From: Solanum dulcamara
Taxonomy: Eukaryota > Streptophyta > Magnoliopsida > Solanales > Solanaceae
Assembly (NCBI RefSeq): GCF_947179165.1
Contig: NC_077247.1
Location: 45,800,935 to 45,864,934, forward strand
DNA length: 64,000 nucleotides
Direction: 5' to 3'
Shown: one piece after another, positions 1-13,034 of the stretch
Numbering within the stretch: the stretch's first letter is position 1
Layout: the number at the start of each line of letters is the position of its first letter
Notes under the pieces: generated by a model
Told to the model about the DNA's origin: nothing
The model's input: the letters and a program-made list of their open reading frames with translations, nothing else
The model's database searches: none
Position numbers and translations under genes: made by a program

Positions 1-726
1 TTCTTTTTATTTCCTAACTTAATTCTTTTTCTTTCTTTCTTTTTTTTGCAGTCATAGGGATCATTCACCCTAGTTATCTTATGTTGTTGGGTGAAAATCG
101 TATTCACCCGTTAATTTTGCTTCAAAAATTAAATTTTCTTTTTAATTTTGAACAATAATCAGACTCTTTCCTTTAATTTTATTGGGAGAGATAAAGAAAT
201 CGTTCTTATAGATTTTTTGGCCAAATTTCTAAAAAGTGTTCAAAATTTTTAGGGGAAAAGGTAAAATGTTTTGAGTAGTAATAGTAATCTTTTTTCAGAA
301 GTACTTTTAATTGCTTACTTTAAATTGACAAAAATATTATTTAAATTGATTAGTTAAACGCAAATTATTACTCTTTAAAAATATTGTTTTTGAAAAATGT
401 TTTTTTAAAATAATCAAATTTAAAAGTCTTTATAGGTTGTTTGGCCAAACAAATACTCGTTATTTAATTTTAAAATATGTAAAATGTTTTCATGCATTTT
501 ATATTTTTCTAGCCCATAAACACAAGGTAAGACCATCATTATTTACAAATGTAACAATTCTCCTAGATAGTAAAAGAGAGAATATAATAAAGTATTAAAA
601 TGGATAGATCATAATCCTATGCCTTAGAAGTTATATGACCTAAGGTAGAACATAAATGATTAATGTATTAGGGATTAGAAGAGCACTAATAAAATGGGTA
701 ATGAAATAAATGAGACACTTCATATA
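1..726. other. AT-rich noncoding stretch, nothing recognised
   Basis: No open frame of useful length, no RNA gene and no clear repeat was seen. Homopolymer A and T runs are frequent. Confidence 0.5.
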
Positions 727-1064
727 CTTTCTCCATTTCATATTAATTGAATTTCTAAGATAATACATACATATTAAAAAAAATATTCAAAGACAAAATT
801 TAAATTATATTTTCATCTATTACCCTTTTATTTAAGCAATCTCATAAAATGATTAAATGTAAAATCATAAATACAAATAGTCTCTTATTAGAGTATAACT
901 TTGTAAGTAGTGTATTTTAACTTATAGAAAATTACAAAACTTTAGTAATGAAAAAGGGTAAACATGGAAAAAGATTCAAACATTACTCTTGAACTTTGAA
1001 TAATTCAACTATTTTGAATAATGAAAAAAGTTCTAGAAATTTTGTTAATATGGAATAGAGGGGG
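727..1064. repeat. Stowaway-like MITE remnant
   Basis: The ends are an imperfect inverted pair. The left end reads ctttctccatttcatatta and the right end, reverse-complemented, reads ccccctctattccatatta. The interior is A/T-rich with no coding capacity. The same layout of a short imperfect inverted repeat beginning near CTCC, with TA next to the element, recurs in several other copies in this window. Boundaries are approximate. Confidence 0.5.
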
Positions 1065-1244
1065 TAATATTTTATAATATTAAAATGTTTTGATTTAAGT
1101 AAAGTATGTACTTGAATTTGTGAATTGGGGAATATGGGGAATTATGTGAAGAAAAATAAAAAAGATATTTCTCTCTCATTGATAAAATAGAGAAAAAGTT
1201 TTATCCTTATATTAGCAAAACACTTTCTTTAGCTTTAGGAGAGT

Positions 1245-1670
1245 GCCCCTTGTGTCGTCGTCTATCGGCAAATGGTAAATAGTATGATTAATTGATAATT
1301 TTTTAACCAAAATTTATTTATCAGTTTCAGTAATTAATTTTTTTTCCTAATATTAATTCACGAGTTATGAATTAATAAATTCGCTCGAAATTATTTTGGA
1401 AATGACTTATTCCTTCCGAACAAACATTTTCTTTCAATAGATATCATACATGTTCGAAACAGATGAGTCTGTTCTGAACAGGTAATTTCGCATATATTCA
1501 ACCCAAATCGTTGGCTATAAATAGTGAGTTTTTTTCTTAGTTTCTACATCAAATTTTCTTCTTCTTCTACAAATATTTTCTAACAAATAAAGTCGAGTCT
1601 TTGTGATTTCATTGCTAACTTTGAGTTTGCTGAAGTTTTTGAAGTTTGAGGTATTACTACTCCTTTAATT
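1245..1670 (+). mobile_element. LTR-like remnant of a retrotransposon (possible solo LTR)
   Basis: The segment contains a good TATA box (ggctataaatag, about 1513-1525). It is followed by a TC-rich leader and a stretch (tctttgtgatttcattgcta) that I recall from copia-type LTRs common in Solanaceae. No gag or pol reading frame lies on either side, so it would be a solo LTR or a fragment. Ends and target duplication could not be defined. It could instead be an orphan promoter, but no gene follows. Confidence 0.35.
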
Positions 1671-2101
1671 AACAAGTATATCCTTTTTATTTTGGGAAAA
1701 AATAATCCACAATCTCAAATACAGTAAAAAAATTAAATTCTTTAAGGACAAATCGTAAATTTTATGATCTCACATATTTTTCTTTCCATCCTAAAAGTAT
1801 TCCAAACTTATTGGGTTACTATTCTGAAGACAGTAGATAACAGTTTTCAAAGTCCAACAACTTATAATCTCACGAATTACTCCACATTCCATCCATCACC
1901 TCAGAGTTTTAATTGAATATGTAGATGTTTTATATGATTATCATACCCAAACTTTGATAATCCTATTCACGCAATCATTTTCCCTTATTATATTATTTTC
2001 TCTCAACTAAGATCACCAAGCAGCATCAAGCTTCCCGCTTTGTTGATCCTTCCCTTTAAGTGCGTTAAGTAAAATGAAATGAAAGGAGCATTTAGCAAGT
2101 A
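1671..2101. other. Noncoding, nothing recognised
   Basis: AT-rich sequence between the LTR-like remnant and the next MITE. No coding or RNA signal was seen. Confidence 0.4.
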
Positions 2102-2314
2102 CTCCCTTCATTTCTTTTTAATTGTCAAATTTTAACTTGATAGAATTTTAAATATATTTACTCACTATATTTTTTAAAGAGATTAACTTAATGTTAATAA
2201 ATTGAGGATATAATAAGAAGAAAAAAATTATCTTTTCTTTATTTGTCAAAATTGATAAATAAAAAGGAAAATTAAATTATAAAATATTTAACAAGTAAAT
2301 AGAAACGGAGGGAG
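2102..2314. repeat. Stowaway-like MITE, family A copy 1
   Basis: The left end is ctcccttcatttctttttaa and the right end, reverse-complemented, is ctccctccgtttctatttac; a TA precedes the left end. Next to the ends are the shared subterminal words attgtcaaat and atttaacaag. The same family occurs at 34764, 35855, 36583 and, decayed, at about 46818. It is non-autonomous with no open frame. Confidence 0.75.
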
Positions 2315-5300
2315 ATTTAACAATCAACCTTTGCCTTGAGATTTTCTTTTGATTTAACTTCTAGTCTTTATTGTCTCCTCCTCTCTCACTTGCATTGGTC
2401 AATAAAAAATTGTTGCATTAAACTTTTTTGTCTGTGATTTGGAGAAGTAACAAATTCTAGGGTCATTTTTAGTCATCTTTGATTTCAATTTCTTGTTTGC
2501 TCCTGAATTTTTCTTCTACTTATGTACTAGTTTTCCACTCGAAAATAAATGATTTTATTAATTTGAAAAATTAAGAGAAAGGTCAATCTAATATTGTTTT
2601 CAAAATTTCAAAAGTAATATGTCATAAAAAATTTGATGAATAACGTTGAAATATATAAGAAAATATTGCTATAGGTTGAGGCCGTCAAGCTAAGAATTAT
2701 GAATTTTCATAGCCTCAAACAACGGTTATAGAGGCATTTTAATGTCAATAAAAGCCAAAGGAGTAAAATATATATGCAATGAAAATGGATTGCCATCGTC
2801 ACAGTAGAAATCTTTTAAGCCAATTCAATTCAAGGCTTGCACACGTCGACTATTAAGGCTATTCAAAGACATATCGATATTAATTGCATATTACAAATGT
2901 GAATTGCAAACGTTAGAAAATAATCGTAATTCTTTTGAGATATCAAATTTTTTTCAACTAATTAGTTCGTCATCCTTATACAAATTATAGACCACATTAA
3001 TCTTCTCCATTCAAACTTCATCGCGAATGCAAACATCTTTTTTTATCCCATTTTATCACAATATAAGCACTTTTTATATGATTATCTTATTTTTGACCAT
3101 AATTGAGCATGTTCATTTAATTTAAGAAAGAGATGCACATTAATTTGTTCAATTTTGGAGAATCCTTTTAAGAAGATATTTCTCCATATCCAATAGCGAT
3201 TTTTCTAGTGGAGGACACTTTTCCTTACGAAAATGGAAAAAAAAAAATCTTCAGGAGAAAGTTAACCAAATACTTTAAGATTTATGAATTTATGACATAG
3301 TTAGGTATTAAGTACATTAAATTAAATAATTAGAACCCACTTGTCACCACATGACTTTAGCCGTATCCTTTAGGAAAACTACAGCTCAGAAATTGCCACG
3401 TATACGCAATGTCGACCGCGTCCGCATTTTTCGTTATTTAAACTAATTTTCTAGCGCCTAACTTATCTATAAGTCAAAACCCAAAAAATTTCAAACACCT
3501 TATTAAGTTTATTATTACTATTTATTGTATATATAAAAAATAAAGTACTTACATGTTTTTCTAGTTCTTGTCACAAATGTCTATTTTCAATCAGTTTTTT
3601 TGATGAAGAGATTAAAAAAATTATAATCAAAATATTTTTGAGGGTCAATGGTTATGATTCAAAAGTCAATAGATATAGAACCGTTTTTAATTTTTTTTTC
3701 AATTACATGTCAAGTTTTTATTTGAGGCAAAAATTAAATTCATAACTAGAAAATGTATCCGCGGGGAGAGGTATGGGCTCACGTGGTATAATGCATACTG
3801 GCTTCACCTATATAATTGAGGTTGAGGGTTCAATTATTCCATTAGAGAGTACTTTGTGTTTTGATTAATTACTTTGCTATTTGTATTTCTTAATTTTTAC
3901 TTCGTTTATTCTTTTAAAATTGCCTAAATCTGATATAGTAAAACTTGATTAAATTAATATAAGTAGGATCATGAAATATTATTTTTTTTAGAGGTATTAT
4001 TTAATTGAAAAATTAATATTTAGTAATTTAAAGAGTGTTTTGAGATTTAAAGAAAGTTAATTTTGATATACAAGTCATGGAGACGAAATTGAAATCCATA
4101 AGAAGAAAAGGTCATTTTTTTTAATGAATCCACTTGTAAAAACATCATTCATGAACTTGAGGTAATGATTAATGATCTCGATTACCGCAATGATAGACAC
4201 CAATAACCCGTTGGATTATTCGGGTGAAAATGATACATGTTTAGAATTGTGGATACCATCGGAAAAAACTAATGTTGATGATGAAGTTGAAGATGATACA
4301 ATATCTTTGAAACCAGTTACGCGTAAGGAAACACTTATCACATCTACAACTCTTCGCAATTTTATAATCCTGTTTGAATAGACAACACCAAAACTTTTGG
4401 ATGCAATAAGAAAAAGTTAAAGATGAACTTCAACTAGATTTAAATTTTAACAAAATACAATAGAATCATAATTCACTAAATTGTCTTAGATATATTTATA
4501 GTTTCATAAACTTATTGATTTATAATATTAATGGGACATATATTTATAAAGGGGTCTTCTGAAAATATATTATCTTATTATCTTATCGAAATGGGTGATT
4601 TTTCCGTTGGCCCAAATCGGGATCGAAGGAAAATAGTATCTTAGAAAGATTATTAATTTATCGAATATTAATTTTGTGAGATTTTAATTACAGTTATTAA
4701 GTTTTATATAATTAATAAAATACTTAATATTACATCTAATAGTAATGACTGATGTAACATATGTTTCAACTAACGATTTGAATCCCAAATTTTTGGTTTA
4801 AGGATAATCGAGGATCACTTGAACCTTCTTTTTTTAAAAAAAATAATAATAATATATACTTGGGTATTCACACACAAAATTAAAGCATGACTAAAGAAGT
4901 AACATGTTCATATACCTTAAACAATGTATATAAGTGGAATAAATAAAGCCAACGAGTTTCAATTATCTAAATCTATCAGCAAACTATTATAAAAACTTAA
5001 TTAACATAACTGAATACATGGATCAGTCATGACTGGAGTTTCAAAGTATTTTAAGCAAAATCTTTAATTACACATTGAGTAAAAATCACCTGAAGCGTGA
5101 TTGAATACAAATAGATTAATAAGTTCAAAAGATAGACCCTTTGATTTCTTGCTCATATATAAGGAGTATTACATTTTTTATGTAAATGATTTTGCTATTA
5201 TAAGGAAATAATTAGTTGGTGTAGTTGATGGTATTCAATAAGGGAGGTCATAGATTGCTTCCCCGCAAATGTTTTTTCAGTTGAGGACGTCGCATCGAAT

Positions 5301-6143
5301 TTATTTAGTATAATTTATATTTCTTGTGTAATTTTTATTTAGTGTATATCCGAAAAATAATAGATTTTCGAATTAAAAAAAAAAGAGAAAAATATTTCAT
5401 CCTGATAATTATCTCACAAAAGCTGATTGAAACACATAGTAAACAAACTATTACAAATGTCGGATTAGAATATTTTGTTGTTGTTAACAATATATTCTAT
5501 TTAATCATACTAAAGCTATTTCTTGCAATATATAAATTAGCTATTGATGAATTGTATGAAAGACTGATAACTTAGATTAATTAATATTCTAATTACATTA
5601 AGTAATGTACTAATGAGTTATAACTTCAGATCACACAATTTATTAATTTTCGTTATCTCAAATTAAATCAAGAAGGATCAAATAAACAAATACAATTGAT
5701 TACAACAAATATAAAACAAAACAAGATTTAATAAAATTGTCAATTATTTTGTCTATGATGACTGAGTAATTTTATTACTTCAAATTTGAACCCTGTTTAC
5801 TAAATACACATTGAGGTCAAGATTGGTGGGTGTGAGGTCGGCCATAATTAAAAAAGAGCAAATTTAATTATCTGAAAAAAAAGTGTGTAGAATATATATT
5901 AATTAAAAAAGTGTGTAGAATATATATTAATTAATTATTTAATTTAAACACCTAATAGATTAAACGTGTCCTTGTTTGATCGTAGCCATCTATAATAATC
6001 CGTGTTAATGGTAATTAATTTCCGTCATTTTGTTGTTGCCTTTTCTTCACCTAACGAGTTGACTCAAATATGTACATGAGAGTAAAACCAAAAGAGTCAC
6101 CAAATGTGCTGTACCTCTTAAGTTTTATTTCTTTTCTTTTCTA
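2315..6143. other. Noncoding intergenic region
   Basis: Long AT-rich stretch. A 69-codon frame at 4172-4381 (plus) has no recognisable motif and unremarkable composition, so I do not call it a gene. Around 3765-3850 a short GC-richer segment (gctcacgtggta, then gggttcaattattcc) resembles the A and B boxes of a decayed tRNA-derived SINE, but the match is weak. The 5324-5575 frame is low-complexity AT sequence. Confidence 0.4.
5883..5933. repeat. Tandem duplication, 28-bp unit x about 2
   Basis: The unit starting gtgtgtagaatatatatt is repeated at 5883 and 5911 without visible change, so the duplication looks recent. Confidence 0.85.
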
Positions 6144-6414
6144 CTCCCTCCATCTCAAATAGACATCTTACTAAAATATTAATTGATCACTTATTAAATT
6201 ATGCTAGAATTAATTATTTTTTTTCTATTTTATCACTATAATTAATATGGCTTTTTGGATGTAAATAATTCTCAATATTTTCTATTTTAATACTATATAT
6301 ATAGATTGCATTGATATAAACAAAGGGTAAAGTGATAAAGTATTCCAATGTATTAATAATTTTTTAATCATCGTATAAAATTGAAACTGCCCATCTAATA
6401 TGGGACGGAAAGAG
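6144..6414. repeat. Stowaway-like MITE, family B copy 1
   Basis: The left end is ctccctccatctcaaataga and the right end is taatatgggacggaaagag, flanked by TA on both sides. The subterminal word gacatcttactaaaat and the inner tail atcgtataaa are shared with the copy at 29338-29619, so the two define one family. No coding capacity. Confidence 0.75.
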
Positions 6415-7059
6415 TATTATATATTAGAAGAGTGGATTTAGAGGGAGATATCAACATGTTAGTTATTTATCAATAAAATTAAAGTTAAGGGCTGTTTAGT
6501 CATTTTATGTAAAACTAATATATTAATGGTAGCCAAGAGCCACTGCATTGGGTGTGGAAATGTATTATTCAATATTTACAAACTAACAGAATAAGCAAGA
6601 TACAACAGTCAACATTCATAAGATTCATCAGAACAATATACATTACATAATCAGTTTTTTCATAAACTAGACAAGAAAGGAAAACGAAAAAAATTATACA
6701 TAAACACAAAAATAAAAGAGGTCAAATATTCATAGTTATAATAACTTAAATTGCCTAGTTGCTGAAGATTTGACAAAATAAAATACTAATTAAAATATAT
6801 ATAATAAATATTTTTAAAATTCAAGACCCACAGGTTGGCCTCTGAGGCTCGCGAGTTGAACCTAGGTTGGCGGACCAAATGAGACTGGACTAAAAAATCT
6901 CATTTCTAAATGAACTGAAAATATTTAGTCAAATCCCATTTAATTCAAGAATGAAGTTGAATCGGCCTCATAGATCAAATCTATTTTGACAGTTCTGAGA
7001 TACGCTTAAAATGGTATCTTTCCTTTGTTTATATAACTTTTAAACCTATCTTTTCAATG
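6415..7059. other. Noncoding flank of the large MULE
   Basis: No gene was seen. A GC-richer patch at about 6833-6880 (ggctcgcgagttgaacc) looks like part of an old repeat but could not be assigned. Confidence 0.4.
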
Positions 7060-7414
7060 GGCACAAAAAAAGTAAACTTTACCTAAATCCCATAGTGAAA
7101 AGACTCAATTACAATGTATCCCTCATTTTTTTTAAATTACCCAATTTCCCTTTTTTTTTCAAATTTCTGATACATTACTTACTATACTGATACATCAGAT
7201 TTTCGGTGTAAAATAATTAATGTTGTTGGGTTATTTATGGGTAGTAACATAATTCAAGCTATGATTGATTGTTTCAATCAATTACCATGCTAATTAAGGC
7301 AAACAATCCTTTTAAAAAAGAAACAGTTCTGACTATGAAGGAAAACTCAAAAATAAAGTATAAGTTCTAACAAAAAATTCAATCTAAATTTCGAGTTTCA
7401 TCAAGCGAATCAAG

Positions 7415-10400
7415 ATGAATATCGCGATACTACTGAGACATTCTGGAGTTTGGCAATCCGAGGTGAGTTATGAACTATACAAAAGTGATGGAATTATAGT
7501 GGGCGACAATGTATCGTACTTGACTCTAAAATCAGCAATAGCTGCTGAATTGACCATAGATGAATCAGTAAAAAATATTGAAATCCGATACATAGTTCAA
7601 GGTAATGCGTCGTCAATGATTATTCGTAATGATATGAGTGTTAATCTTTACATAGAGTTGAAAAAGAATGAGCCGGGATTCGTAAAGTATCCCCTATGCA
7701 TAACAACATCTGATAGAAAGAAATGTGAGTTACAAACATTCGACGCTACATCTGGAGCAATTGTTTGTGTCGAACCAAACACGAAGAAGTCACAAATTTT
7801 TGGTTTAGTGGAATCTAGTAATGCTGCAACTTGTTATATACCATAATTTGATGTGACGAACTACATAACTGATACAAATGGTGCGGAGGTGAAGGAGAAC
7901 CAATTGTATAAGGACAAAACAATACTAGTTGATCTAATGGCCAAATACAAAATTGATATGGATTCAATTTCAAAGTTAAAAGATCTGACAGTAAAAGGTA
8001 TGTGCATTTGCTGAATTTGGAAATCTGATTTTGTAGAGTTAATTTTCGTTGGTTAATATTCATGATACATACTGATACATACTAAGTATTATGTATCAAG
8101 TAAAATAATTAAAAAAACTTGCTTTCAGAATGTATCAGATACGTAACAATCTCTGTGTATCTTATATAAGTTAATATTTTTTTTATTTTACCTGTCATGA
8201 TACATCATAACATTATGTATACAACTAATTTCAATACTTTTTCCAGATATATTGTTGATTTTGTAGAGTTAATTTTGCTGGTTTATATTCATTATACATA
8301 CTGATACATACTAAGTATTATGTATCAAGTAAAACAATTCAAAAACTTGCTCTCAGAATGTATCAGATACGCAACAATCTCTGTGTATCTGATACAAGTT
8401 AATTTTTTTTTATTTTACCTGTCATGATACATCATAACATTATGTATATAACTTAGTTAAATATTTTTTCCAAATATACTGTTGATTTTGTAAAGTTAAT
8501 TTTATTGTTTATATTCACAATACATACTAATACATACTAAGTATTATGTATCAAGTACAACAGTTAAAAAAATTGGTGTAAGAATGTATCAGATACATAA
8601 GAATCTCTGTGTATCTGATATATGTTAATATTTTTTTTATTTTACCTGTCATGATACATCATAATATTATGTATATAACTCAGTTCAATACTTTTCCTAG
8701 ATATACTGTTAATTTTGTAAAGTTAATTTTGTTGATTATATTCACGATACATATTGATACATACTAAGTATATCTGATACACGTTAACCTTTTTTTCCCT
8801 AAAATTATGCAGTTATGTGTTAATATGCTATTCAGATGACTGTTGTTGGAGAATGAAAGCATCTTGTTGGAAAAAATTCGATATATTTAAAGTGAGATAT
8901 TTCAATAGTGAACATTCATATGCATTAAGAGATAGGATTTTCAACAAAGTTCATGCTACAAAGACTTTTTTAAGTGCATTGATGGCACCTAAATTGATTA
9001 ATTATAAAAGAATTCACACCCCCAATGATATACGAGAGGATATTAAAGCAACATATGGAATTGATATTACCTATCAACAAGCATGACATGCAAAAGAACA
9101 TGCTTTAGAGATGTTAAGGGGAAACCTGCTGATGGATATAGACAACTGCATGTATACATACATATGCTAAAAATCATATATCCAAATTCGTACATAAGTA
9201 TGCACAAGTCACCAACTGATGAGTTCATGTATCTATTCATAGCATTAAGGCCATTGATGAGAGGGTTTCAGTTTTGTCGACCTATAGTTATTGTTGGCAG
9301 TGCTCATCTTGATGGACCTTATAAAGGGACATTTGTATCAGCTAGCACATTTGATGGGGCAGGTCTTACTTTTTGTTAGTGTTATATATTGAATACCATT
9401 GTATCATCTCATTTGACACATTTGCTGTGAATCTGATGAATTCTAATAAATATGTTATCGCTGTTAATATTTTTTTAGGTTGTATATTGCCATTGGCGTA
9501 TGGTATTGTTGATACAAAAAATGTTTCATCATGGACGTGGTTTTTTTAGAACTTCAAAAATGTATTTGGTGAGAGAGACAATATGTGTGTTGTATCAAAT
9601 AGGAACGAAAGCATAATCAAGAGTGTAAATATGGTATTTCCCAATGTCCCTCATTTTGCATGCATATGGCATATATGAAAAAATGTGTGTACTAACTACA
9701 AGAGGAGCAAAGTTGTACTAAGTGACCTCTTCTACTCCATGGCCAAGGCATACCAAAAAGACGAATTCAAAAAATTAATGGTAAAAGTTAAAAAAATTGA
9801 TTATCGTGTGACACAATATTTGAAAAATGCTGGGTACAAAAAGTGGTCGAGAGTTTAGGCAACTGTCAACAGGGGGAGAATGATGACTTCTAACATCGCA
9901 TAATGTATCAATGGATGTCTTGTTGAAGCACGAGAGCTGCCTATAATTAACTTTTTGGAGGAAACGAGAATGTTATTTGGTGCTTGGAACTACAAAAATA
10001 GGAAAATAGCAGCTTATACAAAATATACTTTGGGTAGGAAATTCAAAAATATCCTAGTATCAAACACAATGAAGTGTTCGAGAATGAAGGTACACACCAG
10101 TTATTTTTTTAAGTAAATATCTACTTGATACATAGTTGCTTGATACATAGCTACATGATACATCAGTTCTGTATTTTTTGTGAGCATTATTTACTGATAC
10201 ATCAGTTCTATATTTGATACATCAATTCTGATATAAATCTATGATAATTATTTACTGCAAGTTGTTGCTTTATCAGAATATCTTTATTCTGTTTATGAGT
10301 CAGGTATAAGATACATTGTGTGTCTTGAAAGAAAAACATGCAATTGTGGCAAGTTTCAACTAGATGAGATACCATGTTCACACGCAATTGCAGTGTTGAA

Positions 10401-10700
10401 GAGCAAGAACATTACAGACATGCACCCATACTGTTCTGATTACTACAAGCCAGAGGTGTTGGCAAATACTTATGAATTGCCAATGGTTCCAATGCCAGAT
10501 AAGAAATATTGGTCTATTTCGAAAGAAATTTTAGAAAAGTTCGTCTTGCCACCAAGATACAAAAGGATGCCAGAAAGACCAAAGAAAGGAAAAAAAAGTA
10601 CTCTAGTGAGAAGATAAGAACGAGCACAAATTTTTGTAGTCGTTGTGGACATGAAGGCCACAACAGAAAGACTTGTAATTTCATGCCCAAAGAGAAATGA
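7415..10700 (+). pseudogene. MURA-type MULE transposase, inactivated
   Basis: The reading frame begins at ATG 7415 with a MuDR N-terminal region and continues past a TAA (7844-7846) into KENQLYKDKTILVDLM. After the repeat-filled intron it resumes near 8813 (CCWRMKASC, FKVRYFNSEH). The transposase core follows, ending in the SWIM zinc finger (CNCGKF..IPCSHA, 10336-10395) and, in another frame, a CCHC knuckle (CSRCGHEGHNRKTC, about 10636-10677). Damage: TGA 9084-9086, a frameshift near 9120, TAG 9547-9549, TGA 9676-9678, further stops near 9856 and 9901, and a frameshift before the CCHC knuckle. Both recognisable catalytic aspartates are changed: the first-Asp motif reads VIVGSAHL (Gly at 9296-9298) and the second reads VSNRNES (Asn at 9598-9600). 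It normally cuts and joins DNA at MULE ends; this copy cannot. Confidence 0.88.
8024..8790. repeat. Tandem array, about 228-bp unit x 3.3, inside transposase intron
   Basis: Units start near 8024, 8254, 8481 and 8708, each with a leading (g)ttgattttgtagagttaa-like word. Inside each unit are a gatacatactaagtattatg block, an atgtatcagatac palindrome and a cctgtcatgatacatcataa block. The last copy is partial. The array expands the intron between the two N-terminal transposase exons and belongs to the GATACAT-rich sequence of the element. Confidence 0.9.
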
Positions 10701-10765
10701 TGTTTTGTTATGCCAGGATACATTCTATTTGGATCATGTCCTTATATCTACATAGTTTTATTTAC

Positions 10766-11600
10766 AGTGTGGGTTGTATTTGATACATATATCAATTAAC
10801 CAGAATAGTAATTGAATATCAATAATTGATACATGGATGGTTGGTAATTATTTTCATTGTAAGTTATTTGGTATTGATAGTAATTTTGAATCTGATACAT
10901 AAGAATAGCGGATACATAAACATTAGACGTATTAAGGGTTGATACTTTAAAGGTTGTTATATTAGTTTTCAACTGAATTGTGGTTGATACATAACATGTT
11001 GTATTGATATAGGTTGTAAATGTATCAAGATCTGTAAACCTTGAAACATGATAATCTGATACATAAATATGGATATAGAAAAAGCATTATAGCTTGATAC
11101 ATGAGAATCTGATACATAAAGTAAATGTATCAAGAGCTGTAAAGCTTGATACATGATAAATTGGTACATAAATGTAGATGTATGAGAATCATTATATCTT
11201 GATACATAAGAATCCGAAACATAATCTAAATGTATCAGAAGCTCTAAAGCTTGATACATGAGATGCTGATACATAAATATAGATGTATCAGAATCATTAA
11301 ATCTTGATACATTACAATCTGATGTATAAACAATATGTATCAAAAGTTGTAAAGAGTGATGCATGAGATTCTGATACATAAATGTAGATGTATCAGAATT
11401 ATTAAATCTTGATACACTATAATTTGATACATAAAGTAGGTGTATCAGAAGCAATCAAGTTTGATACATGAGAATATGATACAAAACCAAAATGTATCAT
11501 AAGTATTAAAGATTGATAAATAAAAACCTGATAAATAAATAAGAAGTCTCAGAAGCATTCAAGTTTGATAAATCAGAATATGATACATAAATATGAGAAA
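10766..11600. repeat. 52-bp GATACAT/ATGTATC minisatellite between the two MULE genes
   Basis: A degenerate unit of about 52 bp is repeated roughly ten times. Each unit has a gatgtatcagaa part, a (t)taaatcttgataca part and a gaatctgatacataaa part, so it carries inverted GATACAT and ATGTATC words. The array lies 3' of both convergent pseudogenes. A second array of the same unit is at 16325-16705. A 161-codon minus-strand frame here is only a consequence of the repeat (period about 35 residues). Confidence 0.88.
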
Positions 11601-12972
11601 AACTTAAAAGTCTGCTAAATTATTGAATAGCCAAAAAAAAGTTTACTATTGGTGCAAAAACATAATTGTACATTCTATTACTATAAAAAATTTTAAAAAA
11701 ATACTCGACGTCGATCGCTTCTCCTTGACCAGGAGATATAAAATCTCTCTTAAGTTTTTTTGGATCGTCGTTGTCGCTAACATAACCATCATTGGCCTTC
11801 CGAGAACCATACTTCCACAATAGTGCGGCATATCTTGAACAGAAGAATTCGACATGTAGTCCAGTAGTTGGAATAAAAATTTTATCACTAAGATATTCAA
11901 TAAAAATAACAATGAAAACACCACAATTTCTGCAAAAAAAAAATACACAACTTTATAAAAAATTTAAATTTGACATAGTAATGATTTAAATATGCATATT
12001 TGTTAATACTCACAAGCTATCGCTTTCTTGTTGCGCAATTCCTTCAACATATTCAATACCAAAAGGGTGATGTGCTTCAAGCATGTTACTGATTTAGCTG
12101 TCCTTGTATGAATCAAGCGATGACCAATCAATACGTTCAGACTTCTCAAAAAAACCACTATCGTGAAAGTTAGGTAGCATTACTGCTATCTTTTAAATCT
12201 CTGGAGAAGGTTTGCTACTTCTTCTTCTAGATGATGAATCATGGACGCTTATCAACCTATGTTTTAACACAACTACTGCCAGAACCCAATGAAAATCCAT
12301 ATCACAATTTACCAGGATGTATAACTCATCTACCAAATGACAGGGCAACCCTGCGGGTATTGAGAAATCTCTTATTATATTCTTTACAGATCTCTCGTGA
12401 TGAGCTACAACAGAGGCCTTTGTCATATCTTCTTGGGTAGAAATATCAGGTGGACTGTGATAGTATCTTGTGTGTGCAGATTTGATAAAAATTTTAAAAA
12501 TACTGTTTGTTGTTGTGTATTGATACCAATTGTCCAACTGCATCTTGGATTTTTTTTTTAATATAGTAAAATATTACATCAATGTGTTGCACATTTTAAG
12601 AAAGTATTAGTCATACAACTGATACATAGTTACTCTATCAATATATGATTACCTCAGCATTCCAGCATCTGTTCGGCTGTGACATGAGGTAGAACCAGTT
12701 CTTATCTCGAGAAAATGCCACTACAAAGTCTATTTTTTTAAATCCAAATGAAGAGAACTTGGATCTGTAATGTTTCTCCTTTGGTTTCCTGAATGGAAAC
12801 TTATATTAAAATGACAGAACATATATAATAAATATCTTATGTTGATATAAGTTGTAAATGTTATACTTACTTGTTAGCATGCGATTTTAATAGTCCTTTA
12901 TCTATCCATTGGGTGTATTCCCAAGTGAGCTCGGTTAGGGGATGATAGCATATGACAAAACCTTTAAAAGGT

Positions 12973-13034
12973 GTGTTTGATGCCTAACAAATGTCATATT
13001 TTCGTGTTTGATGCCTAACAAATGTCATATTTTC
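12973..13034. repeat. Tandem duplication, 31-bp unit x 2
   Basis: The unit gtgtttgatgcctaacaaat followed by gtcatattttc is repeated exactly at 12973 and 13004. It duplicates part of a Ulp1-like exon and shifts its frame. Confidence 0.85.

Noticed and set aside
4172..4381. 69-codon acidic frame
   Set aside because: No motif, no neighbours, no visible splice partners. Too short to separate from chance.
7844..7846. Selenocysteine or readthrough explanation for the in-frame stops in the transposase
   Set aside because: Many additional stops and frameshifts and the lost catalytic residues are better explained by decay.
10969..11454. 161-codon minus-strand frame with a repeating LLIHL..YVSD..V pattern
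   Set aside because: It is the translation of the 52-bp minisatellite (period about 35 residues equals two units). No other coding evidence.
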